From assembly GCA_028697205.1 (NCBI GenBank), contig JAQVFO010000003.1, positions 31,986-95,985 of the forward strand: a stretch of DNA of 64,000 bases, read 5' to 3'. The position numbers were made by a program, and so were the translations under genes. Under the pieces are notes generated by a model. It had not been told where the DNA came from. It did not search any database and worked only from the letters and a program-made list of their open reading frames with translations. Shown here in pieces: positions 54,646-64,000 of this stretch. The DNA is from Candidatus Altimarinota bacterium (lineage in GTDB: Bacteria > Patescibacteriota > Gracilibacteria > BD1-5 > UBA6164). Each line of letters begins with the position of its first letter. The stretch's first letter is position 1.

Positions 54646-54684
54646 TACTGGAATTTTAAATTTTAAGTTTTATATTATAAAAAA

Positions 54685-55107
54685 CTACCCTTCAACTTTA
54701 TTTATTTTTATACTTTTTGAGTCAAAGTTTAATTTTGGTACATTAATTATAAGTAAATTATTCTCCATCACTGCTTTTATATTATCAAAATCCATATTTT
54801 CTGGTAATATAACATTTCTTACAAAACTTCACCAGAAACACTCACTATTTCTAATAATATTTCATTCATAATAATTTTCAGGTTTGTTTCTATTTCATGA
54901 TATAGTTAATACAGTTTTATTAACTGATAAATCTATATCATCTAAATCTATTCATGCTATTGGTGCTATTATAATAATAGAATCTCATTTTTCAATAATA
55001 TCAAGAGCAACTTGTCAAACTTCATCATCTGTTTTAGATACTTCTTTATCAAGAATTTCTAAATCATCACTATCTTCAGAATTTCAAACTCAAAAAAGTT
55101 TAAACAT
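54685..55107 (-). CDS. hsp20: Small heat-shock protein, Hsp20/alpha-crystallin family
   Basis: 140 residues. ATP-independent chaperone holding unfolding proteins. Alpha-crystallin domain from ~36 to 130: QVALDIIEKGDSIIIIAPIAGI, DDIDLSVNKTVLTISGNRN, YYEGNIIRNSECFWGSFVRNVILPENMD, the AVMENNLLIINVPKL strand, and a short C-terminus. The N-terminal arm is acidic (EDSDDLEILDKEV). Ends in TAG. Confidence 0.9.
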
Positions 55108-55207
55108 AAATAATAAGCTTAAAAAATAAAGCTTAAAGCTTAAAGTAAAAGATTTTATACTTTTTCTTTTAGATTTAAGCTTTTAACTAGTTTTATTATA
55201 TCAATTT

Positions 55208-55236
55208 TTGTAAAAATACAAATAAAATGGTAGAAT
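55208..55236 (+). promoter_or_regulatory. Candidate promoter of the PilC/GspF gene
   Basis: TTGTAA at 55208-55213, 17-bp spacer, extended -10 TGGTAGAAT (55228-55236). It decides the start of the gene: the predicted transcript begins after the upstream ATG at 55227, so ATG 55278 should be used. Confidence 0.4.
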
Positions 55237-55277
55237 ATATATGTATAGTAATATCAATACTTTATAAACAAAAATTA

Positions 55278-56402
55278 ATGATAAATTTTTCAGAAATAAA
55301 AGAAAAAATAGTCACAAAAATAAAAGATTTAAAATCAAATAATCAAAAACTAAATATTAAAGAAAAAATAAATTTTCTGGATCAATTTGGTACTTTATTA
55401 AATTCTTGAATTCCAATTACAAGTTCATTAAAAATAATTTCATTTCAGACAAAAAACAAAGGACTAAAATCAATTATAGAAACAATATTATGAGATATAA
55501 ATAAATGAACTAGCTTAAAAGATAGTTTTTCAAGATTCCCTTATATTTTCAAAATTTTTGATTTATCTATAATTGAAATGTGAGAATTAACATGAAAAGT
55601 CTGAGAAGCAATTGATGTAATAAAATTGAAAGAAGAAAAAACGAAAGAAATAAAATCAAAAATAATTTGAGCCTTTGTTTATCCTTCAATTATTATAACT
55701 TTAGCATTATGAATGATTACAATCTTTATAATATATGTAATTCCAAAAATTACTGATATGTATAAAGATGCAAGGGTTAATTTACCAATATTAACACAAT
55801 CAGTAATAAACATATCAGATTTCTTACAAAAAAATATAATTTATATATGTCTTTTAATAATTTTATTTATAATTGGCTTATATTATTTCAAAACCAATGA
55901 TAAAACTAAAATTTATTTTGATAAATTTACGTTAAAATTACCAATAGCTTGAAATTTAATTAAAAAAAAGATTTTATCATTATTTACATCTTCTCTTTGA
56001 ACTTTATTAAAAAATTGAGTTATAATTAATAAATCTCTTGAAGTAAGTGCATGAGTAGTAAATAATGATTATTATAAAAAAGAAATACTAAAAATGGTTG
56101 ACTGAATTTCTGCTTGAGAAGATTTTTCAAAGTTACTTTGAATTGAAGACATATCATCTTGAAAAGAAAATATTTTTTTTCCATTAGAACTAGCCTCAGC
56201 AGTAAAAATATGAGAACAAACATGAAGATTACCTGATTTGCTTCTAAAAATTTCTAATAAATACAATAAAGAAATGGATGAAACTGTAAAAAATCTATCT
56301 ACAGCAATTGAACCAATTGTTATAATTTTTGTATGAATAATTATTTGAACACTTATAATGGCTATAATGTTACCTTTCTTTAATATGGTTAATGTTATTT
56401 AA
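55278..56402 (+). CDS. pilC: Type IV pilus / type II secretion inner-membrane platform protein (PilC/GspF)
   Basis: 374 residues from ATG 55278 (391 from 55227). Two GspF domains: the first with INFLDQFGTLLNSGIPITSSLKII, FSRFPYIFKIFDLSIIEMGELTGKVGEAI and helices at ~136-160 (FVYPSIIITLALGMITIFIIYVIPK) and ~187-205. The second has LFTSSLGTLLKNGVIINKSLEVSAG, FFPLELASAVKIGEQTGRLPDLL, then the C-terminal helix IVIIFVGIIIGTLIMAIMLPFF. Assembles pilins into pili together with PilB-type ATPases. It agrees with the pilin-like genes at 8137, 58890 and the right edge. Confidence 0.92.
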
Positions 56403-56403
56403 A

Positions 56404-56619
56404 TTATCTTGTACTCGTTTCAATATTTGTATTTAAATCATCTCCTTTTTGATTATATAAATCCCTTACATTTTTTGCATCTTTTATGCTTCACTCTAAA
56501 GTATCACCATAATCATTTATGGTGTTTTTTGTTTCTTCAACTATTCAAATATCATTTTTTGTTGTAATAGAACAAGAAAAAATAGATATAGTTAATATTA
56601 ATAAAATAATTGTTCTCAT
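56404..56619 (-). CDS. Small lipoprotein
   Basis: 71 residues. Signal with lipobox: MRTIILLILTISIFSCSITT, Cys16 being the lipidation site. The mature part is a short helical, acidic chain (IGIVEETKNTINDYGDTLEG, KDAKNVRDLYNQKGDDLNTN). Converges with pilC; its stop is 2 bp beyond the pilC stop. No function known. Confidence 0.7.
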
Positions 56620-56643
56620 ATATAAAAAATAAATTTAAAATTT

Positions 56644-57576
56644 TTACAGAATAATATTTCATATCATAACTATTTTTTTCATATCATCTTTTAACTCTCA
56701 AATAAATTCAACTCTTTTTTTATACAATTCAAATCAAAGTTTATAACTATGTAAAGCTTGTCTTGTCAGTCAGTATGACTTCATAACTTCCCTATTTATA
56801 TCACTATCTCCATAAACTTTATCTCAAATAATTGGAAATCAAATACTAGACAAATGTACCCTAATTTGATGAGTTCTCCCTGTTTCAAGTTTTATTCTTA
56901 ACACACTATACTTTCAATCTATATATCATAAAACTTCTCAATTAGTAATAGCTATTTTTGGATTTATAGGGTTTTTTGTTGTCATTTTAATTTTATCTGT
57001 TGGATGTCTCCCGATGTAACTTTCAATTTTAAATTGTTTATCATTAAATTTTCAAGCAACAATTGCAATATAATATTTATCAACTTCCCTTCTTTGAATT
57101 ATATCCTGTAAATATTTCATCATTTTATCATTTTTTGCTATCATTATAAGCCCTGATGTATCTTTATCTAATCTATGTACTATACCTGGTCTTTCTTCTC
57201 AACCTATTGTTGCTAGATTTTTAGTATGATGAAGTAAAGCATTTACTAAAGTTCACCTTTTCCCTTCTTCTCAAGGAACTGGATGAGTATTTATTCCTGC
57301 ATCTTTATTAACAATTATTAAATTTTCATCTTCATAAACTATATCTAATTCTATATCTTCTGCTTCTACTTTAGCTTTAGTAATAACTATACTTATTTCT
57401 ATTTTATCCTTATTTTTTATTTTTATATTTTTTTTAATTTCTTGTGAATTTACTTTTACCTGTCACTTATCTATAATTTTTTGTATAAAACTTCTTGAAA
57501 AATCTTGAAAAAGAGTTGATAAATACATATCAACTCTAATTTGTTTATCGGAATATACACAAAAATTATAATTCAT
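56644..57576 (-). CDS. RluA-family rRNA/tRNA pseudouridine synthase
   Basis: 310 residues. S4-like N-terminus (IRVDMYLSTLFQDFSRSFIQKII, KGQVKVNSQ), catalytic core with EDENLIIVNKDAGINTHPV, the signature GIVHRLDKDTSGLIMIAK containing the catalytic Asp, and the late blocks [27 protein letters not shown] and RQALHSYKL. Length and S4 domain fit RluD, which makes pseudouridines in helix 69 of 23S rRNA, but RluC-type targets cannot be excluded. Confidence 0.93.
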
Positions 57577-57724
57577 TTTTAAATAACTTTCAAAGTATTT
57601 TAGGACTCATGTAATTAACAAATGATGTAACTTCTACAGACAATTTATATCAAAATAATGTTATTGAAACTAATTTTTTACTTTCAACTCTATCAGAATG
57701 TGGTAAATCTCTTACTTCAAACAT
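57566..57724 (-). CDS. Short hypothetical protein overlapping the pseudouridine synthase start
   Basis: 52 residues (MFEVRDLPHSDRVESKKLVS...SPKILGKLFKNEL), basic, no signal. Its last 11 bp overlap the start of the pseudouridine synthase and its start lies 10 bp after the coiled-coil gene, consistent with a coupled operon. Two TGA glycines. Not recognised. Confidence 0.5.
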
Positions 57725-57734
57725 ATTTTTAAAA

Positions 57735-58139
57735 TTATAATCCTAAACTTTTTCTTATTTCATCTTCTTTTGCCTTATTTTCATCTTCTTTTGCCTTATT
57801 TTCTTTTTCAGATTTATATAAATCTCATAATTGTAACCATTCTGTTTGCTGTTTTACAAGTAATTTTTTTATATCATCTGGGTGATCTTTTGCTAACTCT
57901 CTAAATTTATCTCTTTCCTCAGTAAAAACTTTTGTTAACTCATCAAATTGAAACTGAGAAAGTGTAGGTACAGCATCAACTACCCTTTTCTTCTCCATAG
58001 TATTTAAAGATAAACTATGTTTTAATAAATCTAAAAATTGATTTTCATCGACTTTCACTATATCTAAGTGTCATTTTATAAGTTCCAAAATTAAACTATC
58101 AACATCAGCCTCAGTAATTGAATTTTTTATATCTGACAT
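57735..58139 (-). CDS. Conserved helical hypothetical protein, paralogue of the 21282 gene
   Basis: 134 residues, acidic and helical: TEADVDSLILELIKGHLDIV, DENQFLDLLKHSLSLNTMEK, KKRVVDAVPTLSQFQFDELTKVF, EERDKFRELAKDHPDDIKKLL and QQTEWLQLGDLYKSEKE. The tail has a tandem heptad ENKAKED x2, encoded by an 18-21-bp direct repeat. The middle matches the gene at 21282. Function unknown. Confidence 0.72.
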
Positions 58140-58323
58140 ATTTTTGAAGATAATAGTTAAAATACATTTCACATAAATTATAACTAAAAATTTTTAAATT
58201 CAATTTTTTTGTATAAAATCTATAAGAAAATTCTAAGTTTTCAAAACAAAACTTTCATTAAACACTAATTAAATTACCTTAAAAGCATAGCTTACTATTA
58301 CATTTATTCATAACTTTTCCAAG

Positions 58324-58875
58324 ATGTCTGTTTTCAAAACAAAATGAATAATTCTAAAAATAACAAAAGTAAAGGATAAAGATTTTATTTACGATGTCTT
58401 TACTTATGACTATGGAAAAATAAAAATACAAAAAAAGGATACAAAAAAAGAAAAAACTCTAGATATATGATATATAGTAAATTTTGAAATTGAGACAAAA
58501 CAATGAAGAGATATAAATAAAGCCAAAAATATCAAAATAAAATCAGAATTCAAATATGAAAACAAAGAATTCAAAATAATAAATGAATACTTAAACATTA
58601 TTTGACAAATTTATACTAAAATACCAGAATGATTACCATTTAAAGATATATTTGAGATAATAGAAGCAATAAATGATAAAAATAATTTAGATTCGTTAAA
58701 ATTAATTCTAGCAAAATTAAAAATAATAGATTATTTTGGAGAATTAAAACTTGAAAATGATAATATAATAATAAAGAAAATATTAAAATTTATAAATGAA
58801 AACAAGATAAAAGAAGTTTTAAAGTTAGGATGAATTGATGAGAAAACACAAAAAGAACTAAAAAATATTTTTTAG
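58324..58875 (+). CDS. recO: RecO-like DNA repair protein
   Basis: 183 residues, shorter than usual (~230-250). The start FKTKGIILKITKVKDKDFIYDVFTYDYGKI is the RecO OB-fold N-terminus; the rest is helical (EYLNIIGQIYTKIPEGLPFKDIFEIIEAIN), as in the RecO C-terminal bundle, without the zinc cysteines. RecO loads RecA with RecR and anneals ssDNA. The identification rests mainly on the N-terminus. The TAG stop is inside the terminator. Confidence 0.7.
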
Positions 58876-58889
58876 TTCTTTTTGTGTTT
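58844..58889. terminator. Bidirectional terminator over the recO stop
   Basis: 23-bp near-perfect stem ACACAAAAAGAACTAAAAAA / TTTTTTAGTTCTTTTTGTGT without an unpaired loop beyond AT. It contains the recO TAG (58873-58875) and abuts the stop of the pilin-like gene (58890). Confidence 0.88.
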
Positions 58890-60605
58890 TTAGTTAGGTA
58901 AAACTCATGACTCATATGATGAACAATTTGTATCAGATGATAAAACAAATACATCTGGTTGTGGGATACTACTTGCAGGTGGATCATTTAAACATGTAAG
59001 AACAAACCTACCACTTTGTAGATTATAGTTTATATCTTGAAGTGCTATATCAATAAATGGATATACATATTGCCAGCTACTATTTTCATATTTTAAAAAA
59101 TCCATTCTATTATATCATTGTATGTTATAACATCAATGTACTGCAACATTAACTCAAATTAATTGACAACTGTTCATAACTTGTGAATCTAACTGAATTT
59201 CCCAAGAATCTGGATATGAAATTGATTCTGCTATAGAGTAAGCCAAAGGATTTCATGTAATTGACCATATTCAGTAAACATTTACAGTACTAGTTAAGGT
59301 TTCATATCAAGGAATATTCCACGATAAATTGTATTGTCATGGTGTTATCTCAGTTGGAATTAATTCTAAATTCAATACTAACATATAGTATCCATCACCC
59401 CCATCTTGTACTTCTCAATCTATAATATCAAGTTGAGTTAAAGTAGGTGATGTTTCAATAGTAACAGTAGAATCTATTAGATTACTTAATGAAGGTGGTG
59501 TTTCTCATGGTTGAATTTCAACCTCAACTACTAGTCATGGTACAAAATACTGAGCATCATACATTCTAGAAATCAAAGTTCACTCAAATATACTAGAGTT
59601 ATCATGCGCAGTATAACCCGAAAAAGAGTACAAATTATTTAAAGAAGGTTCATTTCCTATTGTTAGTAAATTTCAACCACCTCATCCTCATCAACTATCA
59701 GATATTCAAACTCATTTTAATCATCATATATTATTTTTTATATAATCATTTACTAAAGATATTGCTTGTGGTTGATTATTTATTGTATCTACTTCTATTA
59801 TATCTTTATAGTTCTCATCTCATTGTAATATTGTTCAATTATATACTCATTTTAAATTATCTATAAATATTAGTTTATCTGAATCTTGTCATAAATTACT
59901 TATACTTCAACTATATACCACTATATCTCATCATGGGACAAAATCAAATCCTCATGTCATACTATATCACTTATCCTTGTATGAGTCTGGTAGGTTTTGA
60001 TAGCTATTATATACCATACTTTTATTATTTATTACTTCCAATAAGTCTATATTATTTATATCTCCATTTATTATTGTTGGTATTGCTAATATATAATCCA
60101 CACTTCATGTACTTACTTTTAGTATCTTTCAATTATATGTTCATGTTACCATTGCATTTGTTTTATTTAATATAGCTGCATTTGCCTTTGGCACAACTCA
60201 TCATAATAATAATCATCATCATTCCAGCATTGCTCATACTTCAAATTCTCATCTTGTATTTGTTACACTATATGCGTACTCATTTTCTGTTAGTGGATCT
60301 GTCGGTTTTTTATCTAATCTTTTTAAATTTATTGTTAAGTTATTTCATACTATTCATTGTGTCCGCACTATTGCTCAGCTATATGTTATATTTACTCCCC
60401 CATCTGGAGTTGGATAAAATCATTTTTCTATTATAAATAATTCTAAGTTTTTTTTGATATTACTTAAATCTGATATTCTTTTTCAATCTCTTGCATTTTT
60501 TGTATATGATTGAAAACTTATAAATGCTATTGTTCATAGTATTGCTAGTATTGTTACTACTACTATCAATTCTACTAGTGTAAATGCCTTTTTTATTCTT
60601 TTCAT
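58890..60605 (-). CDS. Large pilin-like surface protein with prepilin N-terminus
   Basis: 571 residues. Prepilin start MKRIKKAFTLVELIVVVTIL, cleavage after Ala (KKA^FTLVE), typical helix and the NARDGKRISDLSNIKKNLELF segment common to pilins with ~150-residue heads. After that come a second domain (ILKVSTGSVDYILAIPTII, YSMTGGFDFVPGGDIVVYSG, DKLIFIDNLKGVYNGTIL), a Gly run encoded mostly by TGA (SDSGGGGGGNLL) and an Ig-like/beta C-terminal half with three Cys pairs (SCQLIGVNVAVHGC, LTCLNDPP, TNCSSYE). The second domain is shared with the gene at the right edge. A giant minor pilin or pilus-tip adhesin is likely. Confidence 0.85.
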
Positions 60606-60683
60606 ATCTTTTTATCTTTAAAAAATAACTAAATTCAAGTATAGTTATATCTAGGTTTTTTACAAAATTTATAAGTTGACTTT

Positions 60684-61418
60684 CTAGTATCCTACATTTT
60701 CCCTAATCCTTTCAAGTAAACTTTTATCTACATCTGAAATATGCTTTGGCATTTTTGCATCAATTTTTACAATCAGGTTACCCACTTTTCATCAAATTGA
60801 TTTTCATAAGTCTTTTACTCTAAACTTAGTTCCAGGCTTAGTATTTGCTGGAATTTTCAGTTTTACTTTTTTCCTATTCATTCATTCAACTTCTATAGAA
60901 CAACCTAAAATTAAATCAAAGACTGGTACTTCATAAGTTTTTTCTACATCTAAATTTTCTTCTTTTTCTTCTTTATTGTTTCGATAGTTTGAAGTAAAAT
61001 CATCTTCTCATCACATAACATTAGAAAATCATCATCAAAATAAATCTGAGAAATCAAAAGATCTTGCTTTTGTTCTTCTAGATCATCATTTAGCAAAACT
61101 AGAAAATAAATCTTCAAATCATGAAAAATCTGTTCAATTGGTATATGAATAACTTCAAGCTCAAGTAAAAGGATTTCATCATCATTGACTATTAAATCAA
61201 GAAAATCAACTTCAAAAAGTATCATATTGTTTTCTTTTTTCATTATCACCCAAAACTCAATAAGCTTCATTTATCTCTTTAAATTTACTTTCTGCGGCTT
61301 TATCTCACTTATTTCTATCAGGATGATATTTCATTGCTAGCTTTCTATAAGCTTTCTTTATATCATCTTCACTTGAAGTTTTTGTAACTCAAAGTATATC
61401 ATAGTAATTTTTATTCAT
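60684..61418 (-). CDS. DnaJ-type co-chaperone without zinc finger (CbpA-like)
   Basis: 244 residues. J domain [28 protein letters not shown] with the HPD of YHPDRN; then a Gly/Phe-rich region where TGA runs encode polyglycine (NSQGGGNPFTG, DLFGGGFSN), and one C-terminal substrate domain (EKTYEVPVFDLILGCSIEVE, LKIPANTKPGTKFRVKDLGK, GNLIVKIDAKMP). The CxxCxGxG zinc centre is absent, as in CbpA-type DnaJ proteins. Ends in TAG. No dnaK nearby. Confidence 0.92.
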
Positions 61419-61548
61419 TTTATTCTTGACTTTTATTAAAATATAATTATAAGATATGTGTAATAATTATTTTATTTGTTTGATATCTTCAAATAAATTG
61501 CATTATTCAGAGAATGACAAAAGTTTTATTTTTTAAAAACTTAACATT

Positions 61549-61995
61549 ATGAGAAAATTTATAGCATATATTATAATCTTTGTTTCTTTTTTTTCAATAT
61601 CTAATTTCGTAAACGCTTCTAGTGATTGACTTATGTCAGATATATTAAAGCTTAATTATGGAATTCAAGAATCAGATATAAAAGCCATAACTACAAAGGA
61701 TATAACTCTAAGAAGTCTGACTTATCAAAATATGTACAATCAATTTAAAGAACTTGATAAAAGTATTAAAAATGAAATATTTAAAAAAATTAAAAATTCT
61801 GAACTTGATTATTATACATGATTCTGAGTATTAAAATCATATAAAAACTTTGTATATAGTGTAAATAAATTATTTGACTTATATAAACTTAAAGAAAGTT
61901 GAAGCAAAGATTACTTACTTGATTCAAATATAAGAAATACTTATTTTGAAATAAGAACTCATTATAAAAGAGTACAATATTTAGTAAATAAATAA
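61549..61995 (+). CDS. Secreted hypothetical protein
   Basis: 148 residues. Signal peptide MRKFIAYIIIFVSFFSISNFVNA, followed by a charged, all-helical mature chain (SDILKLNYGIQESDIKAITT, YNQFKELDKSIKNEIFKKI, GVLKSYKNFVYSVNKLFDLYKL). No Cys. Divergent from the dnaJ-like gene, convergent with ftsE. Not recognised. Confidence 0.7.
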
Positions 61996-62002
61996 TAAAA
62001 AC

Positions 62003-62038
62003 AAAAAAATACAAGAAATTAATTTCTTGTATTTTTTT
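62003..62038. terminator. Bidirectional terminator
   Basis: 17-bp stem AAAAAAATACAAGAAAT / ATTTCTTGTATTTTTTT with a TA centre. The end overlaps the ftsE stop. Confidence 0.88.
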
Positions 62039-62717
62039 ATAATTCATAAACTCATTTACTTACATCAGAAAAAACTTCTTTTTCCTTAAATGCAATTACT
62101 CTTTTCTTAAATTTATCAACTACATTTTTATCGTGAGTAGCTATAATTACTGTTTTTCATTCCTTATTTAAATCATCAAATATACTCATAACTTCTCCTG
62201 CAGTATCTGGATCTAGATTTCATGTTGGTTCATCTCAGATTATTATATTTGGATTATGTACCAAAGCACGAGCTATTGAAACTCTCTGTTTTTCTCAACC
62301 TGATAACTCAGATACAAATTTATCTTTTTTTGATAGAAGCCCCACTTGTTCTAGACTTTCTGGAACTTTTTTTTGTATATATTTATCATTGTAACCACAA
62401 ACTTCCATAGCAAATGCAACATTTTCATAAACACTTTTTGATTCCATGAGTTTATAATCTTGAAATACTACCCCAATACTTCTTCTATATGCTGAAAGCA
62501 CCTCTTCATTTAAATTTTTATATAAAAATCATCAATTATCTAAAACTATATCACCATAAAGTGGTTTAAAATCTCATATTAAAGCTCTTATAAGACTTGT
62601 TTTTCAAGATCATGAATGTCATATAAAAAATACAAATTCTCAAGTTTTTATTTCTATATTTACATTTTTTAAAACTATTTTGTTTCAAAATGCTAGAGTT
62701 ATATTATCAATTTTCAT
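62037..62717 (-). CDS. ftsE: Cell-division ABC ATPase FtsE
   Basis: 226 residues. ATPase of the FtsEX complex, which controls periplasmic murein hydrolases at the septum. Walker A FIGHSGSGKTSLIRAL, the FtsE-type GDIVLDN and Q-loop SIGVVFQDYKLM, signature LSGGEKQRVSIARALVHNP, Walker B IIIGDEPTGNLDPDT and the H-loop IIATHDKNV. FtsX is not next to it (the window contains no candidate on either side). If FtsX is absent, LolD-type assignment should be considered. Start at 62717. Confidence 0.88.
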
Positions 62718-62859
62718 AATTTATTTTTTCATATTAGAATTATATATTTGTGACATTTTACATTTTTTATTTTTAAAATCAAATAGAAAATAAATAGCCC
62801 CTTGGACTTCAAATATGCTTAATTGTCTTAAAATGACTGAATAATTTAATAAAAAATAT

Positions 62860-64000
62860 TTATTGATTAGCAAATGCTTGTATTGGTGGAGTAAAATTTG
62901 AAGTGTAACGAGCAACTCACTTAGTTATTCTATAATCATCAATGTATCCAATATAATCTCTTATATTGGTATTATCTTGCCCAACCCAGTATCTTACATT
63001 TTGTAAATTAAATGTTCTGACCTGTTCTAATTTTTTAACTCCATTAATAAAAACTCTAAAAGTATTACCTTGCCTTGTTAAAGCAATATGAGTCCATGCT
63101 GCAATAGGAACACTATTTAAAGCTGTAGTATAATAATTTGTAGCACTTCCATCTCTTAAATATAAACCTACTTTATCAGTATTTAATTCAAAATTAAGAA
63201 CATTATAAGTCCCACCATCATCAATAGAAGTTAATACATCTACATTCCCTGAAGGAATAGCAGGAATCCTAATCCACATTTCAATTGTAAAATCCTGAGT
63301 TGTACCTGGAACTGTAGCAGAAGGAAATCTCAAATAATCTCATGCTCAATCAAAATATGAACTAGAACCTCAAAATTTATATTGTAATGTACTTATACTT
63401 GTGTTCCCATATCTGGTGATAGTGTTTCCTTTAAGATCAGTAAATGTAGTAGAACCGTTAGTACCATCCATATGCATAGCTAAGGAAACATTAGGCCAAT
63501 ATGGGTCTTTACAAACTCAAGAAGAACCGTCTTCTCATGGATTACATATAATAGGAGCTACACTACAATCACTTCAAGTATATCAGTTTATACATGCATA
63601 ATAACAAGGATTAGCATTGTTTGTGTTTTGCCATGCTTGATTTATTTGTGTTGGTGTTCATGTAATAAATGTTGCATTTGTGTATGTTGGTTGTGTAGCA
63701 CAACTATTTAATTGTGTTATATTATTTATTTGTTCTTGTGTTACTTTAGGGAATCATCAAACTCAACTAGTTAAGTAATTATTTACTAGTGTTATAGCTC
63801 AAGCTTGATTTGATGTTGTATCTGTGTTTATGATTTCTTTGTATGTTGGTTCTCATTGTACGATTGTATTTATATATGCTTGTTTAAGGTTATTTATCAG
63901 TATTAGTTTATTTGAATCTTGTAGTAGGTCTTGTGTACTTCAACTATATACTACTAGTTTATTTGGTATGAAATCAAATCATCATGTCATACTATATCAT
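62860..64000 (-). CDS. LamG/pilin-like surface protein, 5' end outside the window
   Basis: 379 residues of the C-terminal part. The frame opens with YSMTGGFDFIPNKLVVYSGS and KLILINNLKQAYINTIVQ, a paralogue of residues ~210-290 of the pilin-like protein at 58890, so the missing N-terminus is probably a prepilin signal. An EGF-like Cys cluster follows (CYYACINGYTGSDC, IICNPGEDGSSGVC) and then a complete LamG/concanavalin-like domain (SLAMHMDGTNGSTTFTDLKG, SSSYFDGAGDYLRFP, FTIEMWIRIPAIPSGNV, WTHIALTRQGNTFRVFING, YIGYIDDYRITKGVARYTSNFTPP). Probably a pilus-associated, carbohydrate- or cell-binding adhesin. Confidence 0.85.

Noticed and set aside
55227..56402. PilC start at the upstream ATG 55227
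   Set aside because: A likely extended -10 element overlaps this ATG, placing it upstream of the transcript start.
59660..60436. Plus-strand Leu/Tyr-rich frames resembling membrane proteins
   Set aside because: Antisense to the 571-residue pilin-like gene, whose sense frame is open throughout.
60950..61270. Minus-strand 106-codon frame in the dnaJ region
   Set aside because: Out of frame with the J-domain gene, which is open from 61418 to 60684 when UGA is read as Gly.
1..64000. Mollicute-like code 4 (UGA = Trp)
   Set aside because: TGA falls on invariant glycines of P-loops and catalytic motifs, and Trp positions use TGG.

Overview
The window comes from a very AT-rich bacterium that reads UGA as glycine (genetic code 25), which points to the Gracilibacteria (BD1-5) / Absconditabacteria (SR1) branch of the Patescibacteria (CPR). 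Read with the standard code, nearly every gene breaks into short pieces. With UGA = Gly the same DNA resolves into about 65 intact genes. UGA falls on glycines that families keep invariant: the NAD kinase GGDGT motif, the MutS P-loop and the DTPG motif of LepA. UGG remains Trp and a normal tRNA-Trp(CCA) is present. UAA and UAG are both used as stops and UGA never is. All coordinates below assume this code.

Left part (1-8.9 kb): a truncated RelA/SpoT gene on the minus strand is followed by a plus-strand NAD operon. It holds pncA, an unknown 107-codon gene, pncB, nadE, nadK, nadD, a Nudix hydrolase and an NrtR-type Nudix/winged-helix regulator, then a pilin-like gene and a strong terminator. 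Together these enzymes convert nicotinamide or nicotinate to NAD and NADP. An identical 18-bp imperfect palindrome lies in front of the first two genes and is a good candidate operator.

9-25 kb: mostly minus-strand genes: a methyltransferase, argS, a VirB6/TrbL-like polytopic membrane protein, gatB, a nucleoside phosphorylase-like gene, a HemW-like radical SAM gene, a solute-binding protein, a HIT protein, a large M23 murein hydrolase and two membrane proteins. Plus-strand islands hold a degenerate ATPase, a ribosome hibernation factor and a small coiled-coil protein.

25-36 kb: a polyprenyl-phosphate sugar-1-phosphate transferase, tsaE, a STAS protein, and a compact minus-strand operon (MutS lacking its mismatch-binding half, a Nudix enzyme, a GT4 glycosyltransferase, two related small proteins). 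These are followed by a membrane-anchored protein, lysA, a radical SAM protein of the spore-photoproduct-lyase type and a methyltransferase.

36-47 kb: a long minus-strand run of translation and housekeeping genes: rsmA, lepA, a PH-domain membrane protein, an alkyltransferase-like protein, hflX, a histidine phosphatase, tRNA-His, rpsA, rpsB, tsf and tRNA-Trp.

47-64 kb: a cell-surface region. It has a 1198-residue secreted protein with delta-60 repeats, two nearly identical secreted 220-residue proteins in tandem, a DUF916-like membrane protein with a cytoplasmic zinc ribbon, a PilC/GspF protein and two large pilin-like proteins that share a central domain. Between them lie Hsp20, an RluA-family pseudouridine synthase, a RecO-like protein, a DnaJ-like protein and FtsE. 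Convergent gene pairs repeatedly share one near-perfect hairpin terminator that contains the stop codons themselves. Shine-Dalgarno sequences are not evident. Only one stretch longer than 300 bp (426-887) lacks a gene.
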